Source: Prevotella disiens JCM 6334 = ATCC 29426
Lineage (GTDB): Bacteria > Bacteroidota > Bacteroidia > Bacteroidales > Bacteroidaceae
Assembly (NCBI RefSeq): GCF_000613345.1
Contig: NZ_BAIS01000001.1
Coordinates: 106,959-170,958 of the forward strand
Direction of reading: 5' to 3'
DNA: 64,000 nucleotides
Shown here: piece by piece, positions 10,819 through 20,641 of the stretch
Position numbering within the stretch: position 1 is the stretch's first letter
Layout: each line of letters opens with the position of its first letter
Notes under the pieces: model-generated
Told to the model about the DNA's origin: nothing
The model's database searches: none
Seen by the model: the letters and a program-made list of their open reading frames with translations, nothing else
Made by a program: the position numbers and the translations under genes

Positions 10819-12301
10819 GCTTCCCAAAAAACTTTAAAAATTTATTTACTAAACTGTTCCAAAGATTGGTTTTCTTCCTTAATATAGAGAGCGAAATAGC
10901 GGCACTAATAAGAGCCAATAAGAACCCTCCACCCCAATAAATCAAAGGATTAGCACTTTGAGTAACTGCAAACGTCAAGAAGCCTATCGGTATTTGAAGT
11001 GAGGAATAGCGCAAAACTTCTTTTGATAGCTTATAATTGTAACGCCAACGAGTATAAACAACAGTAAAAAAGGTATCAATAACTCCCGCAAAAGTTACTC
11101 CCAAACCTGCTCCAAAGAGTCCATAACGATTGAAACTATAGAGTACTGCCACAACCAAAATAATGTCGTAAATGGCTTCAAGCAACAAATATGAAACGGA
11201 ATCGCCTTTGGCTAACGGAATATATTGCACAGGAAGGCACATTGCACGAAAGTACATTGCTAACATTATAACTTGCATCATGCCCAAAGCTGGCAAGAAT
11301 TTGCCCGTATATAATAATGGTAGAAGAATAGGAAGAAGCAAAGCAAACAAAACTAACAAGGGGGATACCAACAATAACATTACTTCTATTTGCCTATTTA
11401 CAATCTGATTGAAGCTGAAACGCAACTGATTGACACCTGAAAGGCGTGGAAAATAATCGGTTTCCATGGCTGCAAAAACCATTCCAACATAGGTCATCGT
11501 CAGCATATAACCTGCATTGAACAATCCCACAGTGTCTATTCCGTCTACATTATTCATGTAACTTCGTATCACAAAGTCGGCTCCCGAACCTAAAACGCCA
11601 GCTAAAACAAAGGCAATACCCAAACGTATCATATCCAAACCATCGCGTAAAGACCGAAATTTATTCATTAATTTCAACGAATAAGTACGATATGAATAAA
11701 CAATGGTCAATATCATTTGGATAAAAGCCATAATGATAAGCGAGGGAACAATGGCTTTTTCTCTAAAAAAATAGTAAAGCGGAACGGACGTTATCAATGC
11801 TCCTAATACATTATAAATAGAGATGAAAGCCAAGTTTTTTAGTTTTCTGATGCCTTTTAATATAGCAAGTTCACCACTTGATATGGCCATCATGAACACA
11901 ATAGGCGATAAAAGTATAAAATGAAGTGTGTGTCCATTCCATGAAAAAGTAAACTTACTGAGCAGTGGACTTAACAAAATGCAAAGCAACATACCCAACA
12001 ATCCTGCCAATAAACTCCACGAACGCACTAATTTAACAGTATCTGCTAATTTTATTTCATCGCTTTTATCGAAATATTCTGAAATGTTTTTTACGGCACT
12101 AATAGAGATTCCAAAGTTTGTAGAGTCGCTCATTAGCTTCAAAGTGGAATTGAACAATGATATTAAACCCATTCCGTCAGGTCCTAATATCATTGCCACC
12201 AACTTATTCCTAACCATTCCCACCAATATATTAAGCGTCTGAACTCCGCCAAAAAGTCCAGTATATTGAAGAATATGCTTGTAGCCGTTTGTTTTTTTCA
12301 T
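10805..12301 (-). CDS. Polysaccharide flippase, Wzx/RfbX-type
   Basis: Integral membrane protein of 498 residues with about 12-14 hydrophobic segments in two halves. The N-terminal GLFGGVQTLNILVGMVRNKL and GPDGMGLISLFNSTLKL features are typical of the O-antigen/teichuronate flippase branch of the MOP superfamily. It should move undecaprenyl-linked repeat units across the inner membrane. It is surrounded by glycosyltransferases in both directions, supporting a capsule or O-antigen role. It is transcribed divergently from the glycosyltransferase at 12355. Confidence 0.9.
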   Translation of the reverse strand: MKKTNGYKHILQYTGLFGGVQTLNILVGMVRNKLVAMILGPDGMGLISLFNSTLKLMSDSTNFGISISAVKNISEYFDKSDEIKLADTVKLVRSWSLLAGLLGMLLCILLSPLLSKFTFSWNGHTLHFILLSPIVFMMAISSGELAILKGIRKLKNLAFISIYNVLGALITSVPLYYFFREKAIVPSLIIMAFIQMILTIVYSYRTYSLKLMNKFRSLRDGLDMIRLGIAFVLAGVLGSGADFVIRSYMNNVDGIDTVGLFNAGYMLTMTYVGMVFAAMETDYFPRLSGVNQLRFSFNQIVNRQIEVMLLLVSPLLVLFALLLPILLPLLYTGKFLPALGMMQVIMLAMYFRAMCLPVQYIPLAKGDSVSYLLLEAIYDIILVVAVLYSFNRYGLFGAGLGVTFAGVIDTFFTVVYTRWRYNYKLSKEVLRYSSLQIPIGFLTFAVTQSANPLIYWGGGFLLALISAAISLSILRKKTNLWNSLVNKFLKFFGKHGES

Positions 12302-12354
12302 TATTATTTAAACGTAAGTTAAAAGTTTTTATTATTTTTGCAACAAGGAAAAAT

Positions 12355-13248
12355 ATGGAACTAAGTATCATCATACCCGTTTATAATGTTGAAAACACAC
12401 TCCGTCGATGTGTGGAAAGTGTTCTCAATCAATCGTTTCAAGACTTTGAAATGATTCTTGTGAATGATGGTTCTAAGGATAAATCGGCTAAAATTGCTGA
12501 CGACTATGCTGCAAAAAATAATAAAATTCGTGTTATTCATCAGCAAAATCAAGGACTTTCAGCTGCTCGTAACGCAGGAATAAGACTTGCAAAAGGTAAT
12601 TATATCACCTTTATTGACTCCGATGATTTTGTGGATTTGCACACTTACCAACAGCTTATGGAGCGTTTAGCCCAGCATTCTGAATATGATATACTTGAAT
12701 TTTCGGTCATTGAGAAATATGGTTCAAAGCAAGAAAGGCAACTCATTTTGCCCGAAAAGCTCTACACCGACCCATCTAAATATTGGTTAGAAGGTCAAAC
12801 TTACTTGCATACATACGCTTGTAACAAAATATATCGACGAGAACTTTTCGACAAAATAGAGTTTCCACGAGGCAAAAACTTTGAAGATGCGCACACACTT
12901 CCAAAGCTAATAAATGCAGCAAAAGTCATAGCAACAACGAGTATCGGAACATATTATTATTGTTGGAACGATGCAGGTATCACTGCTAATGCTAACGGAC
13001 AAGACTTAACCAGCTTATTAGAAGCTCACTTGAACTACATCAACAATGGTGGAAGAATTGATAGCAGATATTACGCTCATATATTAAACATTCAATTAGA
13101 TGTTTACGAGGCTACAAAGGCAAAACCATTGCTCCCTACTCTCCCCTATTATGGAACTCTGAAACTTCTATTACTTCACTTTTTAGGATTAAAAGGCTTA
13201 TGCAAACTCAACCAAATCATACACAAATTAGTAAAAAAACACCATTAA
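12355..13248 (+). CDS. Family 2 glycosyltransferase
   Basis: Starts at MELSIIIPVYN, 22 codons inside a longer frame. This ATG matches the conserved first strand, and the promoter-like TATTTTTG lies just upstream (about 12333-12340), which rules out the longer form. Motifs are VNDGS, NQGLSAARNAG and the metal site FIDSDDF. The protein has about 297 residues. It shares the divergent intergenic region with the flippase gene. The following glycosyltransferase overlaps its end by 49 bp, indicating translational coupling. Confidence 0.9.
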   Translation: MELSIIIPVYNVENTLRRCVESVLNQSFQDFEMILVNDGSKDKSAKIADDYAAKNNKIRVIHQQNQGLSAARNAGIRLAKGNYITFIDSDDFVDLHTYQQLMERLAQHSEYDILEFSVIEKYGSKQERQLILPEKLYTDPSKYWLEGQTYLHTYACNKIYRRELFDKIEFPRGKNFEDAHTLPKLINAAKVIATTSIGTYYYCWNDAGITANANGQDLTSLLEAHLNYINNGGRIDSRYYAHILNIQLDVYEATKAKPLLPTLPYYGTLKLLLLHFLGLKGLCKLNQIIHKLVKKHH

Positions 13249-14192
13249 TAAGTTTCATTATTACCTACTATAATGAGCCAGTCAATATGCTAAAAGCGTG
13301 TATTGAGAGTGTTCTTGCGCTCTCTCTGACTGATGAAGAACGAGAAATCATAGTCATTGATGATGGTTCTAACCTTTCTCCGCTTGATTTGCTGACCGAT
13401 ATTACTAACGAAATTTTCTATATTCGACAGCCCAATCAAGGATTAAGTCAAGCCCGCAATACTGGTATTACGATGTCATCAGGTCAATATCTCCAATTCA
13501 TTGATGCTGATGATTATCTTATTCCGCACAACTATGAGAAATGCTTGGACTTTATACGATTTAAAAATCCTGATATGGTCTTGTTCGATGAAACAAGTAA
13601 GGAGACAACAAGCCTACAATTACCAAAAGATGAGGTGATTTCAGGAACAGAATATATACGCAATAACAATTTAAAAGCAAGTGCTTCTGGCTATATTTTT
13701 AAGAAGAATTTATTACTAAACCTTCGCTTTACGAAAGGAATTTTGCACGAAGACGAAGAGTTTACACCACAACTTATTATTCGTGCCGATAAAGTTTACG
13801 ATACGCAAATAGCTGCTTATTTTTATAGACAGCGAAACGATTCTATTACACACAAGAAGGATAAACGTTGGAAAATAAAGCGTTTGCAAGACACAGAGCA
13901 AATTATTAAAACGTTACAAGATAAGGCTGACCTCATGCCACCTAAGGAACGTAGCGCAATGAACCGTCGTGTAGCTCAACTTACAATGGATTACATTTAC
14001 AATACAATTATTCTCACACACGATGAGCAATATCTTAATCATGTAATTCAGCGACTTGAGAAACGTGGATTGTACCCTTTGCCAGCAAAAAACTATACGA
14101 AAAAGTATAAAACATTTAGCATCTTAATCAAAACAAAGATTGGTCGCAAAATTTTAATCAACACGCTCCCATTGATTAAAAGTGGACATTAA
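13200..14192 (+). CDS. Family 2 glycosyltransferase
   Basis: GT-A enzyme of 330 residues with SFIITYYNEP, IDDGSN, NQGLSQARNTG and the metal site FIDADDY. Its middle resembles the neighbouring enzyme (LHEDEEFTPQLI compared with NFEDAHTLPKLI), suggesting duplication and divergence within the cluster. The start overlaps the previous gene by 49 bp and is the only ATG ahead of the first conserved strand. The cluster context indicates exopolysaccharide or O-antigen assembly. Confidence 0.9.
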   Translation: MQTQPNHTQISKKTPLISFIITYYNEPVNMLKACIESVLALSLTDEEREIIVIDDGSNLSPLDLLTDITNEIFYIRQPNQGLSQARNTGITMSSGQYLQFIDADDYLIPHNYEKCLDFIRFKNPDMVLFDETSKETTSLQLPKDEVISGTEYIRNNNLKASASGYIFKKNLLLNLRFTKGILHEDEEFTPQLIIRADKVYDTQIAAYFYRQRNDSITHKKDKRWKIKRLQDTEQIIKTLQDKADLMPPKERSAMNRRVAQLTMDYIYNTIILTHDEQYLNHVIQRLEKRGLYPLPAKNYTKKYKTFSILIKTKIGRKILINTLPLIKSGH

Positions 14193-14216
14193 ACCCACTT
14201 GAATAAATAAAAACAA

Positions 14217-15320
14217 ATGCGTATACTATTATTTGGCGAATACAGCAACGTTCATCATACGCTAAAACAGGGGTTAGAACAACTTGGACACACGGTTGTT
14301 ATAGCCTCTAATGGGGATTATTGGAAAAATTATCCACGCGATATTGACTTAGCTCGCCCCAAAGGAAGGTTCTCAGGCATACGTCTGTTGCTTCAACTCT
14401 TCGCCAATTTAAGAAAAATGCGTGGATTTGACATTGTACAAATTATCAATCCTATCTTCATAGACTTAAAAGCACCTCATAATCTTCGCCTTTACAAGTA
14501 CTTACGCAAGCACAATAAAAAAATAATTATGGCCGCTTTCGGCATGGATTACTATTGGGTGCACGTCAATAGCACCACTATGCCACTGCGTTATAGCGAC
14601 TTTAATATCGGAAAAGAACTGCGTACCAACAAAGATGCTATCATTGAAAGAAAAGATTGGGTGGGTACTGCAAAAGAAACATTGAACAAACTCATTGCCA
14701 ACGACTGCGATGGCATTGTAACAGGACTCTACGAATACGATGTTTGCTATCGTCCTATCTTTCCAAACAAAACAAAATTTATTCCATTCCCTATCGTTAC
14801 AGAGGGGAAAAGTCAGACTATTAAGCGACAAGAAAGACCACTCCGATTGTTTATTGGCATCAGTAAGAATCGTTCAGAATACAAAGGAACTGATATTATG
14901 CTGCGAGCTGCACAAGCTGTAAAGGCTGATTACCCTGACAAAATAGAATTACGCATTGCTGAAGGCATTCCTTTTGATGAATATGTAAAATTAATGGAAG
15001 GGTCAGATGCTATTCTCGACCAACTTTATAGCTACACTCCGTCTATGAATCCATTAGAAGCAATGAGCCGTGGTCTTATTTGTATTGGTGGCGGAGAACC
15101 TGAAAACTACGAAATTATTAACGAAACCGAATTGCACCCTATCATCAATGTTGAACCAAACTACGATAGTTGTTACCAACAAATAAAAGATTTGGCACTT
15201 CACCCTGAGCGCATTCCACAACTCCAACAACAAAGCATTGATTATATTCGTAAACATCACGACCACATGAAGGTGGCAAAAAGCTACGAAGAATTTTACA
15301 AATCTTTCCTTGAAAAATAG
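14217..15320 (+). CDS. GT-B glycosyltransferase (family 4-like)
   Basis: The N-terminal MRILLFGEYSNVHHTLKQGLEQLGH is a Rossmann strand with a Gly-rich loop. The C-terminal half carries KGTDIMLRAAQ and a donor-binding segment ending in SYTPSMNPLEAMSRGLICIGG, the equivalent of the E-x7-E region of family 4. The protein has 367 residues. It is the last gene of the plus-strand polysaccharide group, 24 bp after the preceding glycosyltransferase and 28 bp before a terminator hairpin. Substrate is unknown. Confidence 0.87.
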   Translation: MRILLFGEYSNVHHTLKQGLEQLGHTVVIASNGDYWKNYPRDIDLARPKGRFSGIRLLLQLFANLRKMRGFDIVQIINPIFIDLKAPHNLRLYKYLRKHNKKIIMAAFGMDYYWVHVNSTTMPLRYSDFNIGKELRTNKDAIIERKDWVGTAKETLNKLIANDCDGIVTGLYEYDVCYRPIFPNKTKFIPFPIVTEGKSQTIKRQERPLRLFIGISKNRSEYKGTDIMLRAAQAVKADYPDKIELRIAEGIPFDEYVKLMEGSDAILDQLYSYTPSMNPLEAMSRGLICIGGGEPENYEIINETELHPIINVEPNYDSCYQQIKDLALHPERIPQLQQQSIDYIRKHHDHMKVAKSYEEFYKSFLEK

Positions 15321-15348
15321 AAAGAAACAAGAACCCTATAAAAACAAG

Positions 15349-15380
15349 AACGCCAAACTCTGAGAGTCTGGCGTTGTTTT
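15349..15380. terminator. Bidirectional terminator between convergent genes
   Basis: AACGCCA (15349-15355) pairs with TGGCGTT (15369-15375), with partial pairing of the inner bases. T-rich or A-rich flanks on either side serve both the glycosyltransferase operon (+) and the small lipoprotein gene (-). Confidence 0.75.
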
Positions 15381-15398
15381 TACTTGTGTAAGCAGTAA

Positions 15399-15581
15399 TT
15401 ACTTAACAGAGTCTGTAGCAACTGCTGAATCTGCAACTGCTGAATCTGCTGTCATAGAGTCAGCATTAACTGTTGTATCAACCTTAGCTGAGTCAGCGTT
15501 AGCTGCTGGTTTGCTGTTACCACCGCAAGATGCGAAAGAGATAGCTACGAAAGCTACTGCTACAAAAAATAACTTCTTCAT
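15399..15581 (-). CDS. Small lipoprotein with Ala/Asp/Ser/Val-rich repeats
   Basis: A 60-residue protein. Residues 1-18 form a lipoprotein signal peptide ending in SFAS before Cys19, followed by GGNSK. The rest is a low-complexity chain of ADSxx/VDTT units such as DSAVADSAVATDS. Small acidic lipoproteins of this kind are common in Prevotella and Bacteroides; their function is unknown. A good promoter box (TACCTTTG on the minus strand, 15641-15634) lies 53 bp upstream and a terminator lies just past the stop. This supports a single-gene transcript. Confidence 0.82.
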   Translation of the reverse strand: MKKLFFVAVAFVAISFASCGGNSKPAANADSAKVDTTVNADSMTADSAVADSAVATDSVK

Positions 15582-15633
15582 TTTCTTTTGCTTTTTAAAT
15601 CTGTAAAACGATCATTTGTTTCTTAAAACGTTG

Positions 15634-15641
15634 CAAAGGTA
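15634..15641 (-). promoter_or_regulatory. -7 box of the small lipoprotein gene
   Basis: TACCTTTG on the minus strand fits TAnnTTTG. The transcript would have a leader of about 45 nt. The -33 element is not clear. Confidence 0.55.
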
Positions 15642-16090
15642 GGTATTTTTTTTAATTACAGCATACTTTTTAGACTTTTTTTTTACCTCTTTTTGTAACA
15701 AAAACGTAAAGCTCTGATTTACAATACAATACAAAATTATTTTCATTGTTAAATATTGCTAACGATAAAAGGATACGTATCATTTTACGCTTTTTATGAG
15801 TTTTTGCGACAATATTGAGATGAAAAAAAGTAAGAAATAGGCGACTAATAAGAATAGTATTATATATAATAAGGTAAAAGAGCAAGAAAAATATTGCAGA
15901 CATAAGTATTTAGAGTTTCATTTACTCAAAAATAGGCTGAAAGAAGATAGGGTTCTAACGTTTTTACAATCTGGATAAATATTTATTCTAATCTTATTTA
16001 TACTGCTATTTATGCAAATAAAGCTACAAAAGAGGCACTTCCGTAAACCACTGAATATAAAGCAATTACAAAACTCATATTTCCTGTAAT

Positions 16091-16170
16091 AAAAAACCTA
16101 TTGTTTTGCGCTTCAAAACAATAGGTTTTGGGCTTCAAAAGAGCCTGTTTTGAAAATTGAAACAATGGGT
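16091..16170. repeat. Modular intergenic repeat, locus B
   Basis: Modules AAAACCTATTGTTTTG, CAAAACAATAGGTTTTG, AAAAGAGCCTGTTTTG and a diverged GAAACAATGGGT, with spacers of 5-6 bp. The first two are exact reverse complements and could form a hairpin. It lies between divergent genes. Confidence 0.8.
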
Positions 16171-16267
16171 ATGATGTTTTCATTGTGTATTTATATTCAT
16201 TAATATAATAAAAAATAGAGAGAGTAAAAGATACTTTTTAAGCAATGTTTTATTGGAAAAATTATCG

Positions 16268-16275
16268 TACTTTTG
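16268..16275 (+). promoter_or_regulatory. -7 box of the HAD phosphatase gene
   Basis: TACTTTTG, 28 bp before the ATG at 16304. Its position rules out an in-frame start further upstream. Confidence 0.65.
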
Positions 16276-16303
16276 TAGCAATAAAACTACAATAAAACAA
16301 GAA

Positions 16304-16939
16304 ATGAGTTATAAACACATCGTTTTTGATGTTGATGGAACATTGGTTGATAACAAAAAAGCTGTGATTTCAACGTGGCAAGAAACCATTTTACAACTAA
16401 CTGGACGTACCTATGAAGCCAAAAAGTTAGCGTTTGTAATGGGTGTGAATAGCGAAACGGCATTGAAAGAATTAGGATTGAGCCGTGCTGACGAAGTGTT
16501 TAAAACATGGGAAAATATCTATCTGAAACATCAAGATGAGGTACAGTTGTTCGAAGATATTGAGTTCACCTTACGAAAACTACAAGATGAAGGTTATCAA
16601 TTAGGTATCGTTACGTCAAGAACACGCTATGAACTATGCAATGACATCACTCTTACCAACTTACTTCCATGCTTCCAACAAATAATTTGTGCCTCAGACA
16701 TCACAGAACCCAAACCCTCACCTGCTCCACTTTTGGCTTATTTGAAAAAAAGCAATGCCACAACCAACGAAACACTTTACATTGGCGACATTCTCAACGA
16801 TGCTTTATGTGCAAATGCTGCAAATGTAGCTTTCGCATGGGCGGCTTGGAGCGACAACGACCCAACAATAGCCAACAAAGCCAAATACATTTTGCACACT
16901 CCCAAAGACTTATTCTTGCAAAATATTCTGAACAAATAA
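16304..16939 (+). CDS. HAD-superfamily phosphatase (phosphoglycolate phosphatase-like)
   Basis: HAD subfamily IA hydrolase of 211 residues. Motif I is FDVDGTLVD near the N-terminus, motif II is VTSRTR, motif III is the Lys of EPKPSP, and motif IV is GDILND. A helical cap sits between motifs I and II. The ATG at 16304 (MSYKHIVFDVDG) is chosen because a longer in-frame start would include the promoter. The substrate is a small phosphate ester but cannot be specified. It appears to be a single-gene unit. Confidence 0.88.
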   Translation: MSYKHIVFDVDGTLVDNKKAVISTWQETILQLTGRTYEAKKLAFVMGVNSETALKELGLSRADEVFKTWENIYLKHQDEVQLFEDIEFTLRKLQDEGYQLGIVTSRTRYELCNDITLTNLLPCFQQIICASDITEPKPSPAPLLAYLKKSNATTNETLYIGDILNDALCANAANVAFAWAAWSDNDPTIANKAKYILHTPKDLFLQNILNK

Positions 16940-17176
16940 TACGAAATTTGGTGTTATAGCAGAATAGCATTACCTTTGCAAAGAAAAGAAGCTCAATGCC
17001 AACGCTTTTCACAAGAAGAAAGAAAGGAAAAGTTTCTTTATTGCGGATAGCACTGCATGCTTGTTCAGCGTAAAAGTCGAATCAAACGGAGGAAATATTC
17101 GGACTTGTGAACAACATGAGAGGCATCATGAACGCCCCACCCCACATATATTAATAGAAAATCCTCCACAAAAAAT

Positions 17177-18535
17177 ATGATAGATACATCTTCCTTTCAA
17201 GGTAAAACAGCAAAATATTACACATTAGGTTGCAAGCTAAACTTCTCAGAAACAAGTACCTTTGCACGCAGCTTGCGCGAAATGGGTGTCAGAGAAGCCA
17301 AAAAAGACGAAATTGCTGATATTTGCCTTATCAATACTTGCTCGGTAACCGAAGTTGCCGACCACAAATGCCGCCAAATCATCAACCGTATGGCAAGACA
17401 AAACCCTGGTGCATTTATCGTGGTTACAGGGTGTTACGCCCAGTTGGGAAGCGAACGAGTGGCAGAAATACCAGGTGTAAACTTGGTTTTGGGTAGCAAT
17501 GAAAAAGCAAACTTAATACAATTTTTGAGCGATGCATGGAACAACCCTACAATAGGCACAAATAGTGATGAAGAAAAGAAGAAAGCAATCTTCCATTCCG
17601 TTAAAACAAAGGATATTGTAACCTTCCAGCCCAGTTGTTCACGAGGCAACAGAACTCGCTATTTCTTGAAAGTACAAGACGGATGTAACTACTTTTGCAC
17701 CTATTGCACCATACCTTATGCACGAGGTTTTTCACGCAATCCAACAATACAATCCTTAGTTGAGCAAGCCGAACAAGCAGCAAAAGAAGGCGGAAAAGAA
17801 ATAGTTTTGACAGGTGTAAACATTGGCGATTTTGGCAGAACAACAAGCGAAAGTTTCTTAGATTTAGTCAAAGCATTAGACCAAGTAGAAGGCATTGAAC
17901 GTTTCCGTATAAGTTCTTTAGAACCAGACCTTATCGACGATGAACTGATAAGATATTGCGCTACATCGAGAGCCTTTATGCCTCACTTCCACATTCCACT
18001 ACAAAGTGGCTCAGACGAAGTTTTAAAACTTATGCATAGACGCTACGACACAGCACTTTTTGCCCACAAAATAAACTTAATAAAAGAAATTACGCCCGAT
18101 GCTTTCATTGGTGTCGACGTTATGGTGGGCTGCCGTGGCGAAGAGCCGCAATACTTCGATGATTGCTATAACTTTCTTTCTTCTCTGCCAATCACCCAAC
18201 TTCACGTTTTCCCCTACTCGGAACGCCCAGGCACATCGGCGCTCTCAATTCCTTACGTTGTAGACGAAAAAGAGAAAAAATGCCGTGCTCGTCAATTGTT
18301 GCAACTCTCTGACGAGATGACCCACAAGTTTTACGCAGAACATATCGGAAAAGAAGCCGAAGTTTTGCTCGAAAAAGCAGTACGTGGAAAATCAATGCAC
18401 GGATTTACAAAGAATTACATTCGAGTGGAATTAAATCCAACACAAGTGCGTGAAGAATATGATAATCAAATCATAAAAGTGCGCTTGGGCGATTTCAATT
18501 TCGATAAAACAGCCTTAAAAGTAGAAATCCTATGA
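17177..18535 (+). CDS. mtaB: tRNA t6A37 methylthiotransferase MtaB
   Basis: Radical-SAM enzyme that converts N6-threonylcarbamoyladenosine 37 to its 2-methylthio form in tRNAs reading ANN codons. The N-terminal MTTase domain carries the second-cluster cysteines Cys19, Cys55 and Cys86. The radical-SAM motif Cys170-x3-Cys174-x2-Cys177 is in DGCNYFCTYCTIPYARG, and a C-terminal TRAM-like region follows. The TLGCKLN start distinguishes MtaB from MiaB and RimO. Length is 452 residues. Its stop overlaps the next gene by 4 bp (ATGA). Confidence 0.94.
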   Translation: MIDTSSFQGKTAKYYTLGCKLNFSETSTFARSLREMGVREAKKDEIADICLINTCSVTEVADHKCRQIINRMARQNPGAFIVVTGCYAQLGSERVAEIPGVNLVLGSNEKANLIQFLSDAWNNPTIGTNSDEEKKKAIFHSVKTKDIVTFQPSCSRGNRTRYFLKVQDGCNYFCTYCTIPYARGFSRNPTIQSLVEQAEQAAKEGGKEIVLTGVNIGDFGRTTSESFLDLVKALDQVEGIERFRISSLEPDLIDDELIRYCATSRAFMPHFHIPLQSGSDEVLKLMHRRYDTALFAHKINLIKEITPDAFIGVDVMVGCRGEEPQYFDDCYNFLSSLPITQLHVFPYSERPGTSALSIPYVVDEKEKKCRARQLLQLSDEMTHKFYAEHIGKEAEVLLEKAVRGKSMHGFTKNYIRVELNPTQVREEYDNQIIKVRLGDFNFDKTALKVEIL

Positions 18536-19527
18536 GAGTAGCCATCGTTATTTTAAACTGGAATGGGCGCACCATGTTGGAAAAATATCTACCCTCTGTG
18601 GTAAGATTTTCCCAAGAAGAAGCAGAAGTTATCATAGCCGACAACGCCAGTACGGACGATTCTTTGGAGTGGCTGGAGCAAAATTTTCCACACATCAGAA
18701 CGATAGTTCTTGACAAAAACTACGGCTTTGCAGGTGGCTATAATATGGCTTTAAAACAAGTGGAAAGCGAATATTACATCTTATTGAATAGCGATGTAGA
18801 AGTAACCCACCATTGGTTGTCGCCCTTAATCGAACAGATGGACGCCCACAAAGAAATAGCAGCTTGCCAACCGAAATTACTTGCCATGCACGACAAAGGA
18901 ACTTTCGAATATGCAGGGGCAGCTGGAGGCTTCCTCGACAAATATGGCTACCCTTATTGTAGAGGGCGCATTTTTGACACTATTGAGCAAGATTTAGGAC
19001 AATACGACTCCAATCTTGAAATATTTTGGGCTACTGGCGCCTGCCTCATGATACGTTCAAAAGACTATTGGGCAGTAGGCGGACTTGACGAACGCTTCTT
19101 TGCACACAACGAAGAAATAGACCTTTGCTGGCGATTGCAACTTGCTGGACGCAAAATTTATTGTATTCCAAGTAGCGAAGTCTATCACGTTGGTGGCGGA
19201 ACGCTCCCAAAATCGAACCCAAGAAAGACCTTTTTGAATTTCAGAAACAACCTCACTATGTTGTGGAAAAACCTACCTGACAATGAGTTAAGACTTATTA
19301 TGCGCCGTCGTTGGTTCTTAGATTATTTAGCAGCCCTACAAATGTTGGTACTAAAATTCAATTGGGGAGACTTCATGGCGGTAATAAAAGCACGAAGAGC
19401 ATTCAAAAAATGGCGCAACAGCTTTGAACGCACACCACAAAAAGGATTTGCAGACAAACGAGATAAATTCTCTATACTATGGTTGTATTATGCAAAAAAG
19501 TGTAATATATTCAGTAAATTACCATAA
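18532..19527 (+). CDS. Family 2 glycosyltransferase (rhamnosyltransferase-like)
   Basis: GT-A enzyme of 331 residues. Motifs are IVILNWNGRTMLEKYLPSV, DNASTDDS, NYGFAGGYN, the metal-binding LLNSDVEV, and the acceptor-side ATGACLMIRSKDYWAVGGLDERFF with HNEEIDLCWR. This is the WbbL/RfbF-like branch. It is translationally coupled to mtaB (ATGA overlap), an arrangement with no obvious metabolic link. The C-terminal region is basic and may contact the membrane. Donor sugar is uncertain. Confidence 0.9.
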   Translation: MRVAIVILNWNGRTMLEKYLPSVVRFSQEEAEVIIADNASTDDSLEWLEQNFPHIRTIVLDKNYGFAGGYNMALKQVESEYYILLNSDVEVTHHWLSPLIEQMDAHKEIAACQPKLLAMHDKGTFEYAGAAGGFLDKYGYPYCRGRIFDTIEQDLGQYDSNLEIFWATGACLMIRSKDYWAVGGLDERFFAHNEEIDLCWRLQLAGRKIYCIPSSEVYHVGGGTLPKSNPRKTFLNFRNNLTMLWKNLPDNELRLIMRRRWFLDYLAALQMLVLKFNWGDFMAVIKARRAFKKWRNSFERTPQKGFADKRDKFSILWLYYAKKCNIFSKLP

Positions 19528-19577
19528 GAGAAAAGGAAGAAACATGAATTTTATTTTAACCTTTTTTGCCAAAAACT

Positions 19578-19607
19578 TGTATGATTAAATGTTTTTTAGT
19601 ATTTTTG
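19578..19607 (+). promoter_or_regulatory. Promoter of the GldB-like lipoprotein gene
   Basis: TTG (19578-19580), 19-bp spacer, TATTTTTG (19600-19607). It lies 36 bp before the GTG start. Confidence 0.55.
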
Positions 19608-19643
19608 CAAACAGAAATAGTTTCTAAAACGAGTATCTTTTAG

Positions 19644-20447
19644 GTGAAAAAGGTTTATTACATATTATTTATATTGTGCATTGCTTTAACAAGCTGCCAA
19701 TTAAAGGTAACATCGGGAGACGATGTTGCCGATGATAATGTATCCATAGAACGATACGACCGATTAGAATATCGCTATCTCACCACTGGCGACTTCTCTG
19801 CATTGCAACAGATGAATACCGATTACCCCATGGAAACTCGCACATTGATAGAAGATATCATTCAATTGGGCGATGCACGCGACCCAGATATCAATACAAA
19901 ATTCTTGAAATTTTATCAAGACACTACTTTACAAGCAATGATAGCTTCAGTTGAATCGGAATATGCGAATATTGACGACCTCAATTCGCAACTTAATTCT
20001 GCATTCAAATTCTTGAAACAAAAGCTACCAAACCTTGAAACCCCACGCTTTTATGCACAAATTTCAGCCTTAGACCAAAGCATTATCGTGGGAAATGGCA
20101 GCGTAGGTATTTCGTTGGACAAATACATGGGCGAAAACTTCCCACTCTATCAGAAATACTATTCGCCACTTCAACGGCAACAAATGACCCGTGAACATAT
20201 TGTTTCCGACTGCCTATCATTCTATTTAATGAGTGTCTATCAAATAAAAGACTACGATAAACGCCCACAAATAGAGCGAGATTTGCACATGGGAAAAATA
20301 CAATGGGTAGTAAATCAAGCGCTATCACGCAGATTTTATAGAACAAGATACGTCGCAATGGTAGAAAATTATGTACAGGAACACCAAAAAATATCATACG
20401 ACGAATTACTAAAAATGACCGATTACACCAAGTTTATTAAGAAATAA
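19644..20447 (+). CDS. GldB-like lipoprotein
   Basis: A 267-residue lipoprotein with signal peptide and lipobox ALTS before Cys18. The body resembles GldB, an essential outer-membrane-associated lipoprotein of gliding Flavobacteria: IERYDRLEYRYLTTGDFSALQ, then FLKQKLPNLETPRFYAQIS, the central GNGSVGISLDKYMGENFPLY and a helical C-terminus. In non-gliding Bacteroidales, homologues exist without known motility. The start is GTG, and no ATG precedes the signal peptide. It appears to be transcribed alone. Confidence in the family is moderate. Confidence 0.68.
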   Translation: MKKVYYILFILCIALTSCQLKVTSGDDVADDNVSIERYDRLEYRYLTTGDFSALQQMNTDYPMETRTLIEDIIQLGDARDPDINTKFLKFYQDTTLQAMIASVESEYANIDDLNSQLNSAFKFLKQKLPNLETPRFYAQISALDQSIIVGNGSVGISLDKYMGENFPLYQKYYSPLQRQQMTREHIVSDCLSFYLMSVYQIKDYDKRPQIERDLHMGKIQWVVNQALSRRFYRTRYVAMVENYVQEHQKISYDELLKMTDYTKFIKK

Positions 20448-20641
20448 ATGGTTAAAATAAGCGTTATTAGAAACGTTCCTGCAACTTTCTGCAAAGCTAT
20501 AACGCACTGATAATCAATTTTTCACGACAAGAAATACGATTACCATATCTATCAAAAGTCATTCTTTTCTCTTTTTGGAGAACAAAACAAAATATTTTTC
20601 CAAACTTTTGTGGCTGAATACCACACTTTCAAAAAACAAAA

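Larger units (their letters stand above)
15582..16303. other. Divergent intergenic region
   Basis: About 720 bp without a supportable gene. It holds the -7 box for the small lipoprotein (15634-15641), modular repeat locus B (16091-16170) and the promoter of the HAD gene (16268-16275). The rest is very AT-rich, and the short frames in it lack any family resemblance. Confidence 0.6.

Noticed and set aside
15670..15903. 77-codon hydrophobic frame upstream of the small lipoprotein
   Set aside because: Composition reflects very AT-rich DNA. It has no promoter and its amino-acid pattern is not that of a helical membrane protein.
19644..20447. Gliding motility operon
   Set aside because: Only a GldB-like gene is present; no other gld or spr genes lie near, and GldB-like lipoproteins occur in non-gliding Bacteroidales.
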